Both the position numbers and the translations under genes were made by a program. The notes below the pieces were generated by a model. The model was not told the origin of the DNA, did not search any database, and worked only from the letters and a program-made list of their open reading frames with translations. Source: Photobacterium angustum (GTDB taxonomy: Bacteria > Pseudomonadota > Gammaproteobacteria > Enterobacterales > Vibrionaceae). Taken from it: 64,000 bases of DNA. Where the stretch lies: assembly GCF_002954615.1 (NCBI RefSeq), contig NZ_MSCJ01000001.1, positions 496,001 through 560,000 on the forward strand, read 5' to 3'. Shown in pieces: positions 18,975-27,716 of this stretch. Numbering within the stretch: the stretch's first letter is position 1; each line of letters opens with the position of its first letter.

Positions 18975-19571
18975 TTACTGTTTCCACTTATTTAGATAAG
19001 TATTTAAAAGATTATCAATAAGTGCTTTGCCGTCAACAGGCGTCGAGGTAAATAGCTTATCATCAACAGTAAGTAGTGTAATACCGTGAACACCAGCCCA
19101 AATAACACGGCTTGTTTCCAGTACTTCTTCTTTAGTCATGTTACTGCTAACTTGACCAATCAATGATTCCAACATGCCTGTCATGTTATTGATTCGATCT
19201 GATTGCCATTCTGGTAAATCTTCACCATTCATTGTGTGTTGGAAGATTAACTGCCAGCGGTATGGGTGAGCAATTGCAAAGTCGAGATAACAATAGGCGA
19301 GACTACGAAGTGCCTGCTCTGGATTGGTTGCCCCAGTTAAACACGTTTGTGCTTCTTGTGATAATTCATCAAGTGTTTGGGCAACTGCGTGTAGTAACAG
19401 TAAATTATAGTTACCGAATACATTCACTAATGTACTTGGAACATAACCAATCATAGCGGCGACTTTACGTAAACTTAGCTCATGGTGAGGGTGCTCATTG
19501 AGAAAGTTTTTTACCTGCTCCAGTGTCATGCTTACCAACTCTTCACGAGTATGGTCATTTCTTCTTGCCAT
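18975..19571 (-). CDS. TetR-family regulator
   Basis: This 198-residue repressor-like protein has an N-terminal helix-turn-helix (about 15-60, with ELSLRKVAAMIGYVPSTLVNVFGN) and a helical ligand-binding C-terminus containing a WQLIFQHTM-type segment found in TetR_C/WHG proteins. It sits 14 bases upstream of the LplT-PlsC fusion on the same strand, which suggests that it controls that gene and itself. A palindrome beside a TATAAT box upstream (19627-19643) is a candidate operator. The ligand is unknown; a lipid or fatty-acid signal would fit the neighbour, but that is inference only. Confidence 0.85.
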   Translation of the reverse strand: MARRNDHTREELVSMTLEQVKNFLNEHPHHELSLRKVAAMIGYVPSTLVNVFGNYNLLLLHAVAQTLDELSQEAQTCLTGATNPEQALRSLAYCYLDFAIAHPYRWQLIFQHTMNGEDLPEWQSDRINNMTGMLESLIGQVSSNMTKEEVLETSRVIWAGVHGITLLTVDDKLFTSTPVDGKALIDNLLNTYLNKWKQ

Positions 19572-19626
19572 GGATATTACTCTTTGATGTGTTTGCTTAT
19601 CGTATTTTACAAAACTAACGTTTTTA

Positions 19627-19643
19627 ATTATAGAACAATGTTC
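19627..19643 (-). promoter_or_regulatory. Candidate promoter and operator for the tetR gene
   Basis: Read leftward, a TATAAT box (19632-19627) directly follows the perfect palindrome GAACAATGTTC (19633-19643), about 55-70 bases before the tetR start. This placement suits a repressor site in the -35/-10 spacer. No clear -35 hexamer was found, so support is limited. Confidence 0.35.
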
Positions 19644-19773
19644 AATACTGTTATTGTTATCTAATCGAAACCATAGTTGTTAGGAGTTCGATGTCAGAAA
19701 TAAATTGTTACAAATTTATGTCTAAAGGTCAGAAATGATATCTTGTCACAACAAAAATCACCAATATTAAACG

Positions 19774-20178
19774 CTATACAGTTTTATTTTTGGTATTTTC
19801 TAAAGAAACTTGATCGTTTAACGTCCAAAAATCGATAAGAATACCTATTAGGAAGAAACCAAAGGTACAAAGATAAAGTATCCCAGTGATCCATTTACCC
19901 ATGTACATACGGTGGACGCCAAACACGCCAAGGAAAGTAAGCAGTAGCCAAGCGATATTATAATCAATTTCACCACTAGCAAAACGCAAGTCTGATTCTC
20001 TGTTCATTGATGGAATTAAGAACAAGTCAATCAACCAGCCAATACCGAATAGACCTAAGGTTAAAAACCAAATAGTTCCTGTTACAGGTTTGCCATAATA
20101 AAAGCGGTGAGCGCCCGTAAAGCCGAATATCCAGAGTAGATAACCAATGATTTTACTGTGCGTGTTATTCTCTTGCAT
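19774..20178 (-). CDS. TM2-domain membrane protein
   Basis: This 134-residue inner-membrane protein has two TM2-type repeats. Each has a GxHRFYxGK or GVHRMYMGK motif followed by paired hydrophobic helices (GFTGAHRFYYGKPVTG near 14-30 and GVFGVHRMYMGKWITG near 83-100). The frame is open to 20226. I chose ATG 20178 (MQENNTHSK), because the protein then starts as I recall for Vibrio homologues and a GGA lies about eight bases upstream; ATG 20190 is the alternative. The function of TM2 proteins in bacteria is unknown. The gene stands alone. Confidence 0.8.
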   Translation of the reverse strand: MQENNTHSKIIGYLLWIFGFTGAHRFYYGKPVTGTIWFLTLGLFGIGWLIDLFLIPSMNRESDLRFASGEIDYNIAWLLLTFLGVFGVHRMYMGKWITGILYLCTFGFFLIGILIDFWTLNDQVSLENTKNKTV

Positions 20179-20414
20179 ATAAATATCCATGTTAGTGTTG
20201 ACAATATCGTAAGATATAAACAACAAAGACTTAACGTTTGATTACTTATAAAAGACCACTTTTGATGGATAAAGTGCCATAAAATGAAGAATATTTTTAT
20301 AAGTCGTTTAAATAAAAAACAGTATACAAAAATATTTAGGTGCTGTATTCAAAAATGATGAAATTATCAACGATAAATGTTAAAAAATGGTAACAATTTC
20401 GCGACGGCTTTAAA

Positions 20415-20442
20415 TTGACATTCTCCATTATATGGCTACGAT
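20415..20442 (+). promoter_or_regulatory. Sigma-70-type promoter for the Tim44-like gene
   Basis: A perfect TTGACA (20415-20420) is followed, after 16 bases, by TACGAT (20437-20442). It lies 31 bases before the start codon of the next gene. Confidence 0.55.
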
Positions 20443-20473
20443 GCATACAGGACATGGATAAGGTACTTCAACA

Positions 20474-21349
20474 ATGATGAAACGCTTTTTTACCGTATTT
20501 GCTTTAGTGTTTGTGGTCGCATTGTCGACACCGCATGCTGAAGCAAAGAAATTTGGTGGTGGTAAGTCGTTTGGTAAAAGTTTTAAAACTGCGCCAATGA
20601 AAAAACAACAGCCACAACAAACAGATACTATTCGTAAACAAAACTCACCTGCGTCGTCGAGCAAAAAAGGCTTAATGGGTGGCCTATTAGGTGGCTTACT
20701 TGCTGGTGGCTTACTTGCTGCCTTCTTTGGTGGTGCATTTGATGGTATCCAATTTATGGATATTCTCATTATTGGTGTGATTGCATTTGTGTTGTTTAAA
20801 TTATTTAAAGCAATGCGTGCGAACAAAGGCACTCCGATGGGGCATCGTGAATCTTACGCAGGAAATTCTCCTCGTCAGCAGCCACAACAAGCACAACAGC
20901 AATACCGTCAAGCGTCAGGTTCGCAGTCTCAACCACAAAATGGTGGTTTTGAGTCAACCGATAGTGATGTGCCATTTAATTTACCGCCTAACTTTAATAT
21001 GAATTCATTTTTAAGTGGTTCTCGCGATCACTATCGTATTATTCAAGGCGCATGGAACCATAACGAATTAGCGAAAATCAAAGAATACGTATCACCTGCG
21101 TTATTTACAGATTTACAAGCTGAACGTGCCAAACTTTCAGGTGAGCAACATACTGAAGTAATGTACGTTGATGCTGAACTTGTACGTGCAGACTATGACG
21201 CGAATTCTGCACAGCTAAGTATTAAGTTCTCTGGTCGTTATAAAGATACCCAAGAAGGGATTGAAGAAGATATTAATGATGTGTGGCATTTAGAGCGAGA
21301 TTTAAAAACGCCGAATGCACCATGGTTAATCGTTGGTATTCAAGCCTAA
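20474..21349 (+). CDS. Tim44-like domain membrane protein
   Basis: This 291-residue protein has an N-terminal signal or anchor (about 1-24, ending HAEA), a low-complexity Gly/Lys/Gln/Pro region, and a glycine-rich hydrophobic stretch (about 67-87). A further membrane helix lies at about 93-113, and after a second Gln-rich linker there is a C-terminal Tim44-like domain (about 175-291, RIIQGAWNHNELAKIKEYVSPALF to WLIVGIQA). Bacterial Tim44-like proteins are widespread and uncharacterised; a protein-binding role at the membrane is inferred from the mitochondrial import factor. A good promoter and a terminator bracket it as a single-gene unit. Confidence 0.85.
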   Translation: MMKRFFTVFALVFVVALSTPHAEAKKFGGGKSFGKSFKTAPMKKQQPQQTDTIRKQNSPASSSKKGLMGGLLGGLLAGGLLAAFFGGAFDGIQFMDILIIGVIAFVLFKLFKAMRANKGTPMGHRESYAGNSPRQQPQQAQQQYRQASGSQSQPQNGGFESTDSDVPFNLPPNFNMNSFLSGSRDHYRIIQGAWNHNELAKIKEYVSPALFTDLQAERAKLSGEQHTEVMYVDAELVRADYDANSAQLSIKFSGRYKDTQEGIEEDINDVWHLERDLKTPNAPWLIVGIQA

Positions 21350-21354
21350 TTTAG

Positions 21355-21383
21355 AAAGCCGCTTTTATTAGCGGCTTTTTTAT
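21355..21383 (+). terminator. Terminator of the Tim44-like gene
   Basis: AAAGCCGC and GCGGCTTT form an 8-base stem with loop TTTTATTA, followed by a T-run. Confidence 0.85.
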
Positions 21384-21601
21384 ATCTCTCAACAGGTTAG
21401 GGTGTTTTTTGTACAGTTGTAAATATCCGAAAAAAGAGTTCTAAAATTATGAGCGTGATCGCGTTTCACTGATATAAAGATCGTAAGATGTTGATCTTGG
21501 CACCTAGTTTTATCACCAGTAACCGCTAGTATTAACTCATGATATTAAATAGGTCAGTCGTTAGACATTGAGATCTAAATAGAGACTAATAAGAGGTCGT
21601 T

Positions 21602-21847
21602 ATGCCATACACTCAAGATATTGTTGAAGAAATGAATCTATTAGTGAAATTCCCTATTCACAGCAACATGGAAGGGGTAAAAGTTCATAGTGATGCAAAT
21701 CCAGCATTGGTTTCAGCTGCTCAACGTTTATACGCGAAAGGATTGGTTACTCAACTTGATGGTGGTTATTTAACACATACTGGGCATCAGGTGGCGGAAA
21801 ACGCAAAAATTGCGCTACGCATTCTGACGGGGAAAACGACAGAATAA
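21602..21847 (+). CDS. TIGR02647 family small protein
   Basis: This is an 81-residue conserved hypothetical protein. The sequence MPYTQDIVEEMNLLVKFP, the SAAQRLYAKGLVTQLDGGYLT core and the following hydrophobic helix resemble the TIGR02647 family found in Vibrio and Pseudomonas. No catalytic motif, signal peptide or membrane helix is visible; the KGLVTQ...GGYLT part looks like a winged-helix fold, which is inference. AAGAGG just upstream supports the ATG. The function is unknown. It lies between a terminator and a converging gene. Confidence 0.75.
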   Translation: MPYTQDIVEEMNLLVKFPIHSNMEGVKVHSDANPALVSAAQRLYAKGLVTQLDGGYLTHTGHQVAENAKIALRILTGKTTE

Positions 21848-21873
21848 CGCAGCCATAAGATAAAGAGCATTGA

Positions 21874-22122
21874 TCAAGTTATTTGCTCTAATTCTGTAAT
21901 TATCGTTAAAGCTTGCTCATTGGTTTTTCCGCAAACATCAGGGCAAGCTTTAAAATGGTGGCATACAGCAGGGCGTTCAGCTTTGCCAAAAAGTTTACAT
22001 AAATTTTGCTCGTTAAGTTGAACGCAAGGGACACCTGCAGGTTTGCCGTTGGGCATTCCAGGTATGCTTGATGAGATACTTGGAGCTATACAGCAGGCAC
22101 CACAGCCAAGACGACATTCCAT
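21874..22122 (-). CDS. ykgJ: YkgJ-family cysteine-cluster protein
   Basis: This 82-residue protein is rich in cysteines arranged as CRLGCGACC (3-11), a central VPCVQLNEQNLCKLF pair and a C-terminal CHHFKACPDVC. The pattern is that of the YkgJ/UPF0153 zinc- or iron-chelating family and is close to E. coli YkgJ in length and sequence (SISSSIPGMPNGKPA). The biochemical role is unknown. ATG 22122 is preferred over TTG 22125 because GAAGAGAG lies about seven bases before it. A second, differently built cysteine-cluster gene (ycgN) starts 272 bases away in the opposite direction. Confidence 0.85.
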   Translation of the reverse strand: MECRLGCGACCIAPSISSSIPGMPNGKPAGVPCVQLNEQNLCKLFGKAERPAVCHHFKACPDVCGKTNEQALTIITELEQIT

Positions 22123-22394
22123 CAATCACTCTCTTCATTGTTTAAATTGGCAGCGCAAATTATCACTCCTTATTCATAAGATCAAAATTAAAGATCTATT
22201 TTAGTGCTATATCGATGTTTCCCTTATTTATTCTTAGTAATAATAGCTCTCATTTCGATGCCATTGTTGATTAATAGGTAATTTGAATTTGCAGTTTACC
22301 GTCAGGATCGCTATAAACACCGCGCTATAATAAAATAGTAAATTGTAATTTAGCGCTGTTTTAACGCGCATAACGTGAATTTGGTGTAGGTATC

Positions 22395-22832
22395 ATGACG
22401 CATTTTTGGCAAGAAAAAGACTTAGCAACAATGACAGATCAGGAGTGGGAATCACTTTGTGACGGTTGTGGTAAGTGCTGTCTGCATAAGCTTATTGATG
22501 ATGATACAGATGATATCTATTACACCAATGTGGCATGTAGTTTATTAGATAATAAAACATGCTCTTGCAAAGATTATCCTAATCGTTTTGAGTCCGGAGA
22601 AGAATGCTTAAAATTGACTCGTGATCGTATTGATGAGTTTGTTTGGCTTCCTGAAACGTGTGCATATCGTTTATTAGCAGAAGGAAAACCATTACCTGAG
22701 TGGCATCCACTGCTAACTGGTTCAAAAGAAGCAATGCATAAAGCCAACGAATCGGTACGCGATAAAATTGTGTACGAAATTGATGTGATTGATTGGGAAG
22801 ATCACATCACAAACCATCCCTTACGTCGTTGA
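22395..22832 (+). CDS. ycgN: YcgN family cysteine-cluster protein (UPF0260)
   Basis: This 145-residue conserved protein has a cysteine pattern starting with [13 protein letters not shown] (about 21-33), then [18 protein letters not shown] and [10 protein letters not shown]. These are diagnostic of the UPF0260/YcgN family, a member of the wider CxxxCxxCC metal-binding group that includes YkgJ. The C-terminal [18 protein letters not shown] segment is also conserved. The function is unknown; metal coordination is inferred. A TATAAT lies at 22326-22331 in the upstream gap, but no convincing -35 was found. A terminator follows at once. Confidence 0.88.
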   Translation: MTHFWQEKDLATMTDQEWESLCDGCGKCCLHKLIDDDTDDIYYTNVACSLLDNKTCSCKDYPNRFESGEECLKLTRDRIDEFVWLPETCAYRLLAEGKPLPEWHPLLTGSKEAMHKANESVRDKIVYEIDVIDWEDHITNHPLRR

Positions 22833-22849
22833 TTTTAAAAGTATATATT

Positions 22850-22878
22850 AAAGGCTCGTTAGATAACGAGCCTTTTTT
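22850..22878. terminator. Bidirectional terminator between ycgN and cpdP
   Basis: AAAGGCTCGTTA and TAACGAGCCTTT form a strong stem with a short loop, followed by T-runs, between converging genes. Confidence 0.85.
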
Positions 22879-22896
22879 GTTTATTTTTATAATAAT

Positions 22897-23880
22897 TTAA
22901 AGCAGCGTTCTATCGCCTTGCTCTGTGAAAATAAAATTAACGCCTAATTTATTATCTGCATTGAGTTCTTGTTCGATAACGGTTTGTGGATTAGTGCCTT
23001 TTTTTAAGCTGTGTTTAATGTGTGTGATGATCACATTAAGATCTTTTAATGGTTGTTCACCACCAACATAGCCTGCCAATGAATCTAATTCTGCGAGTAA
23101 CCATTTTGGTGTTAAGTGACCAAATAGTAATTTATCTGGTGTGCTATTGCTAAAAGAGGTCTCAATGAAGATCCCTTTTAATTTCTTTTGCTGAATATAC
23201 GGTGCAATCTGTTGCCAAATAGTATCTAACGCCGTGCTTTTTTCTACCGCGTCAGGGCCAGTATCCCCTAAATAAATGACCACTTCGTTGGCGGCATTTT
23301 TAAATAAGAATGCGGTAGATTCTGCGCCTGAATGGCTTAATGGAAAAGCTTTTACTTTTAATTCGGTATTGGCAACGGGCAACCACTGATTGATAGTCAG
23401 TGGTGCTAATTCATATTTGCCGAGTTTAAAGCCTTCACCTTGACTCGTAAAATTAGGCCATGCTTTCCAATTAAAATAATCTTGACTGATAGTTTGATGA
23501 ACAGACGGAAGGGCATAAATAGGTTTTTTGCTGTCATCTGGCGAAGCAATAATAAGTCCTGCAATGTGATCAAGATGGGCATGACTAATGAAGTAGCCCT
23601 GAATTTTCTGGGTTAGGATGTAACCTTCTTGGGTGTAAGGGCTGGATATAGGTGCCACCATGTCACTAAACGCATCTTTATTGGTCGCAGCGATAAGCCC
23701 ATTGACAATGCTACCAGCATCTAAGGTTATGTAATTGTTGTCAGTGTTTGATTTCAGCATAAATGCGGTTAGGTTGCCGTCTTGGATCCCACCTTTAGCG
23801 CCAAGTGTAATAACATCAAACCCAGCAAAACTGAACGATGAATAGCAACACAGTGCAGCCATAATTAAATGTTTGTTCAT
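22897..23880 (-). CDS. cpdP: Periplasmic 3',5'-cyclic-AMP phosphodiesterase (class II)
   Basis: This 327-residue exported metallo-beta-lactamase-fold protein has a signal peptide (about 1-19, ending FSFA). The class II cyclic-nucleotide phosphodiesterase signature is intact: HAHLDHIAGLIIASP at 100-114. Further metal ligands lie in PLSHSGAES (about 182), YLGDTGPDAV and ITHIKHSLKKG near the C-terminus. In Aliivibrio fischeri, the periplasmic CpdP lets cells use extracellular cAMP as a nutrient. The same activity is expected here. The gene is monocistronic. Confidence in the family is high; substrate preference is by homology. Confidence 0.9.
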   Translation of the reverse strand: MNKHLIMAALCCYSSFSFAGFDVITLGAKGGIQDGNLTAFMLKSNTDNNYITLDAGSIVNGLIAATNKDAFSDMVAPISSPYTQEGYILTQKIQGYFISHAHLDHIAGLIIASPDDSKKPIYALPSVHQTISQDYFNWKAWPNFTSQGEGFKLGKYELAPLTINQWLPVANTELKVKAFPLSHSGAESTAFLFKNAANEVVIYLGDTGPDAVEKSTALDTIWQQIAPYIQQKKLKGIFIETSFSNSTPDKLLFGHLTPKWLLAELDSLAGYVGGEQPLKDLNVIITHIKHSLKKGTNPQTVIEQELNADNKLGVNFIFTEQGDRTLL

Positions 23881-24020
23881 AAAAATCCATACTGATAAGA
23901 AATGATTTTAGTGCTGTTAAACGCTAAAACGTAACTTGAAAGAGTCCTAATACAGCGAGATATATACAAAATACGCGGTTGAGAGCAAAGTGATTTTTAT
24001 AAGAAGTGAGAGATAGCTGA

Positions 24021-24066
24021 AATAAAAAATAACCTAATAAAAAACTATGCTTATTAGGCTATTTAG
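24021..24066 (-). terminator. Terminator of ypfJ
   Basis: Read leftward, AATAGCCTAATAA pairs with TTATTAGGTTATT (one wobble) and continues into a T-run at 24030-24021, 21 bases after the ypfJ stop. Confidence 0.7.
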
Positions 24067-24086
24067 TGGGGGAGTTATTGAAGTAA

Positions 24087-24947
24087 TTACAACGTGTTAA
24101 AGGTATTACATTGACGAGGATCGCCAGTTGTTAGTCCTTTCTTAAACCATTTAATACGTTGTGCTGAGGTGCCATGCGTAAAACCGTCAGGTTGAACTGC
24201 ATGGCCTGCCATTTTCTGTAAATGGTCATCGCCTACCGAGCTTGCAGCTTTAATGCCTTCATCAATATCTCCTTCCTCAAGTATGCCTTGTTGATTGACG
24301 TAATGTCCCCATACGCCAGCATAGCAGTCTGCTTGTAGTTCAAGTTTTACACTTAAACGGTTGGCTTCCACTTTACTGCTACGTTGTTGCATTTTATGTA
24401 CTTTGGTACTTGTGCCTAATAGGTTTTGTACATGGTGCCCCACTTCGTGAGCGATAACATAAGCAAAAGCAAAATCACCGGGGGCGCCTAGCTTTTTAAG
24501 CTCGTTCATAAAGCTTAAATCTAAATACACTTTTTTATCCGCAGGGCAATAAAATGGGCCTGATTGCGCTGAGCCTGTGCCACAAGCTGTTTGGGTTACA
24601 TTATTGTAAAGCACCAGTTTTGGCGGTTGGTATTTACCATCAAGGATCTTATTCCAGACGGTTTCAGTTGTGCCTAATACTGCAGCGACAAATTGTTTAT
24701 TCTCGTCATTTTGAGTTATTGGTTGAGAAGGTGTAGCTGATTGTTGCAGCCCCATCATGTTGCCGCCAGTAAAGTGTTGATACGCTAAAAATAAGCCACC
24801 GACAACAAGAATAACTCTACCTATCTTTGTTTTAATTAAAAAAGGAATAAAGCGAAGTAAACCGCCAATAGGCAATCCCGCTTGAGCCGAACCTTGGCCT
24901 CGACGATCTTCAATATTGGTACTTCGGCGGGAGTTTTTCCAACGCAT
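24087..24947 (-). CDS. ypfJ: Neutral zinc metallopeptidase YpfJ
   Basis: This 286-residue protein of the YpfJ/KPN_01571 family has a short basic N-terminus, one membrane helix (about 42-57) and a gluzincin-like domain. The zinc motif HEVGHH is at 167-172, with an additional acidic segment (ELQADCYAGVWGHY) that probably supplies the third ligand. PFYCPADKKVYLD and the C-terminal HGTSAQRIKWF are conserved. It is probably anchored in the inner membrane with the catalytic domain outside. The substrate is unknown. It has its own terminator and is separated from dusC by about 200 bases. Confidence 0.88.
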   Translation of the reverse strand: MRWKNSRRSTNIEDRRGQGSAQAGLPIGGLLRFIPFLIKTKIGRVILVVGGLFLAYQHFTGGNMMGLQQSATPSQPITQNDENKQFVAAVLGTTETVWNKILDGKYQPPKLVLYNNVTQTACGTGSAQSGPFYCPADKKVYLDLSFMNELKKLGAPGDFAFAYVIAHEVGHHVQNLLGTSTKVHKMQQRSSKVEANRLSVKLELQADCYAGVWGHYVNQQGILEEGDIDEGIKAASSVGDDHLQKMAGHAVQPDGFTHGTSAQRIKWFKKGLTTGDPRQCNTFNTL

Positions 24948-25084
24948 AGTGGATCCTTAATAAACAGAATTTTATCAATAAATAATGGCCTAAATTTACG
25001 CACAAGTGTGAATTTTCCTTATGGTAAATAAGCGAGCCGTTTTTGCGCGATAAATGGGGAAAGTTCGATGATGATGGAAGTTAA

Positions 25085-25113
25085 AAGAAGACAGCCCAAT
25101 GAGATTGGGCTGT
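25085..25113 (-). terminator. Terminator of dusC
   Basis: ACAGCCCAAT and ATTGGGCTGT form a perfect 10-base stem with a 3-base loop, eight bases after the dusC stop. The leftward tail is pyrimidine-rich (CTTCTTTTAA). Confidence 0.7.
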
Positions 25114-25121
25114 AAATGGGG

Positions 25122-26063
25122 TTATTGTTGCTGAGCGCGCTGAAGCACTTCGATGATTGGTGCCGCTTTATTTAGGGCGCGGATGTCGGTAAATAATAAT
25201 TTGGCTTGGGGGTACTCATGACGTAGGTAAGAGAACCATTGCTTTACTCGGTTAGGGTAGTAAAGCCCTTTATCACCTTTGATCTCAAATTGAGAGTAAA
25301 CTAAAAGTAAGTCGAGTACTTCTTCCCAACTCATATGCGGTTGATTATGTTTTACGACATTACCTAAATTCGGCAAATTAAGCGCGCCGCGACAGACCAT
25401 TAATGCATCTGTATTGGTGGCAGATAGGCATGCTTGACCATCCTGATAATTCCAGACTTCGCCATTAGCAATAATAGGGATAGTGACACTTTGCTTAAGC
25501 TGCTTAATATAATCCCATTTAATAGTCTCTGCGCGGTAACCATCTTCTTTAGTACGTGCATGGACTACCATTTCATCGGCGCCTGCTTGGGCAATAGCAT
25601 CTGCAATTTCAAAACATTGGGCAGGATCATCCCAGCCTAAACGTACTTTTGCCGTTAGAGGCTTAACGGGATTGACAGCTGCGCGACAAGCTTTAACTAT
25701 TTGATAAATACGCTCAGGCTCTTTTAGTAAAACTGCGCCACCACGACTTTTATTGACTGCTTTTGCCGGACAACCAAAGTTAATATCAACGCCTGCAGAG
25801 CCTAGTGAACATGCACGCTGCGCATTTTCAGCCATCCAGTTAGGATCTTGTCCTAAAATTTGTACCCGAACAGGGGTACCAGAGCGTGTTTTTCCACCTT
25901 GACGTAACTCGGGACATAAGCGATAGAAGACACTGCTAGGCAATAGGCTATCAATGACACGGACAAATTCGGTGACACAAAGATCATAGTCATTAATTTC
26001 AGTCAGCATCTCGCGCATTAAATGGTCTAAGACGCCTTCCATCGGGCCTAAAATAACTCGCAT
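25122..26063 (-). CDS. dusC: tRNA-dihydrouridine(16) synthase DusC
   Basis: DusC is an FMN enzyme that reduces U16 in the tRNA D-loop using NADPH. The 313-residue protein starts [18 protein letters not shown] and follows E. coli DusC closely: [32 protein letters not shown] (with the catalytic cysteine), [23 protein letters not shown] and IPIIANGEV. The early AVNKSRGG segment, TEFVRV and the C-terminal helical domain favour DusC over DusA or DusB. It is a single-gene unit. Confidence 0.92.
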   Translation of the reverse strand: MRVILGPMEGVLDHLMREMLTEINDYDLCVTEFVRVIDSLLPSSVFYRLCPELRQGGKTRSGTPVRVQILGQDPNWMAENAQRACSLGSAGVDINFGCPAKAVNKSRGGAVLLKEPERIYQIVKACRAAVNPVKPLTAKVRLGWDDPAQCFEIADAIAQAGADEMVVHARTKEDGYRAETIKWDYIKQLKQSVTIPIIANGEVWNYQDGQACLSATNTDALMVCRGALNLPNLGNVVKHNQPHMSWEEVLDLLLVYSQFEIKGDKGLYYPNRVKQWFSYLRHEYPQAKLLFTDIRALNKAAPIIEVLQRAQQQ

Positions 26064-26141
26064 AGTGGTTATAGCTCTGCTCGGTAATACATATAAGGGG
26101 CAAGATTCTAGTGCGAGAGGGTTAATTTGTCACCATTGATT

Positions 26142-26819
26142 TTAAATAGTGCGGAGTTGATGACCCGAAACTATGGTTTTTGGCTCAAGTTGATGTTTCT
26201 GACAAGATAGTGCCATTTTTACCATGCTACGTGCCACGTACTCCGCAGGTATTGGGGAGAAATGCTTTAGAGGACCGACAACCAATGGATTGATCACATC
26301 AAACACATGTTGCAATAATTGCTCGTCAGTACGAATTTCACTACGTTCACCTTTTAAAGGGCCAGGTCGAATAAAAATGCAGTGTTCAAACCCCATCTTA
26401 GTGATTGCTTGCTCCATTTTTCCTTTGCAGCGTAAGTAATGGGAAGGAGAGTGGCTTGATGCACCAAGGCTTGATACGACAATAATGTGTTTAACGCCTA
26501 GGTTTTTCATTGTGGTAGCGACATCTTTTACCAAATCGAGATCAACTGCGGCAAGTGCTGATTTACTGCCCGCCTTGCGTTTTGTCGTTCCTAAACAAAT
26601 AAAACCATATTGCGGCTGAGGCGTTTCGTGCTCCCAGCTATTTATCCGAAGAAGCGGATCAATGATTTGGTGTAATTTACTGCTGTGAAACGGTAAGTCA
26701 CGACGAGATAGAGCATAAATATGTTTAAATTTTTTATTGGCAAGTAACTGGTGTAAGAGTTCATCTCCAACTAAACCACTCGCGCCAGCAATGATTGCAT
26801 TTAAATCGTGATTATCCAT
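26142..26819 (-). CDS. NAD(P)-binding Rossmann-fold oxidoreductase, atypical SDR
   Basis: This 225-residue protein has an N-terminal dinucleotide-binding motif (GASGLVG, about 11-17) and a VVSSLGASSHSPSHYLRCKGKME stretch. The SxS...Y..K arrangement there fits an extended or atypical short-chain dehydrogenase of the HTATIP2-like group. ICLGTTKRKAGS and IRPGPLKGER are typical of bacterial members. The specific substrate is unknown. The frame is open to 26855, but ATG 26819 (MDNHDLNAIIAG) with GGGA upstream fits the fold better. Confidence 0.75.
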   Translation of the reverse strand: MDNHDLNAIIAGASGLVGDELLHQLLANKKFKHIYALSRRDLPFHSSKLHQIIDPLLRINSWEHETPQPQYGFICLGTTKRKAGSKSALAAVDLDLVKDVATTMKNLGVKHIIVVSSLGASSHSPSHYLRCKGKMEQAITKMGFEHCIFIRPGPLKGERSEIRTDEQLLQHVFDVINPLVVGPLKHFSPIPAEYVARSMVKMALSCQKHQLEPKTIVSGHQLRTI

Positions 26820-27062
26820 GGCTATTCCCATCGCATAGATTATAAATGATGACATTTATCTGTAATTAAACAGAATATATGTTTAATTTCGCTGAACTGC
26901 ATCAAATATCAAGTAATTAGCATAATAAATTTTTAATCAGCACTACTTACATTGTTATCAGAAACAATCAATATTGCGTTTCTTCTACTCAATGAGTGAT
27001 GATATGAAGATAAAGGATGAGTTCAGGTATAATGGCGGTAGAAACTTTTATTGGAAATTATC

Positions 27063-27716
27063 ATGAATACATTAATGACACTCCCAACTGGCTGGGATGG
27101 CATGTCAGCTTCTTTTATTGAAGGCGCGTTATTTGCTGCAAATGCAAACCCGAAACCAATGGAACCTGAGATTTGGTTACCCGTGTTATTAACTGGTGCT
27201 GTCACTGAAGGTAATGATACAGCGCTATCAGATACCGATAAAGTTGCCGTATTAAATCACTTTGAAATGCAGTATCGCACAGTAAAAGCCGGTGAATACC
27301 AATTACCGGTAGAGCTTAAATGGCAAGAAAGTGGTGAAATAAATGAGGCACTTTCACAGTTTGCTCAAGGCTTTTTAGCTGTTTGGCATTACATTGAACC
27401 AAACTGGGAAGAGATGTCTATTTCAGATGGCACAATGCGAATGCTATCAGCATTACTGACAACGCTAATGTTATGTGTTGATGAAGCCGGTACTCTGGAA
27501 CAAATGGAGCAAGCGGGCGTGACAGGAATGCCAGCACCAAGTGAGCTTTATTCGCAACTACCATTGATGCTAACTGAAGTGATGATGGCTGCTGATCAAC
27601 TTCAAATTGGCGCAGGAGCACAAGCGATTAACCCTTATAAAAATATTGGTCGTAATGATCCTTGCCCATGTGATAGCGGTAAGAAATTCAAACAGTGCTG
27701 CGGTAAGTCACATTAA
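27063..27716 (+). CDS. UPF0149/YecA-family protein with C-terminal SEC-C motif
   Basis: This 217-residue protein has an N-terminal UPF0149 helical domain (about 1-185) and a C-terminal SEC-C zinc-binding motif, [19 protein letters not shown], in its last 20 residues. That motif is shared with SecA and YecA. Binding of metal and possibly ribosomes or SecB-like partners is inferred from the family. A TTG at 27051 extends the frame, but ATG 27063 with GGAA seven bases upstream is the better start. A TATAAT lies at 27028-27033. The stop overlaps the next start (TAATG), so it is coupled to the NudG-like gene. Confidence 0.85.
   Translation: MNTLMTLPTGWDGMSASFIEGALFAANANPKPMEPEIWLPVLLTGAVTEGNDTALSDTDKVAVLNHFEMQYRTVKAGEYQLPVELKWQESGEINEALSQFAQGFLAVWHYIEPNWEEMSISDGTMRMLSALLTTLMLCVDEAGTLEQMEQAGVTGMPAPSELYSQLPLMLTEVMMAADQLQIGAGAQAINPYKNIGRNDPCPCDSGKKFKQCCGKSH

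Noticed and set aside
20428..20832. 134-codon proline-rich minus-strand frame opposite the Tim44-like gene
   Set aside because: It is a shadow of the Gly/Lys-rich plus-strand gene, which has a promoter, a signal peptide and a family domain. The proline-rich frame is the complement of glycine codons.
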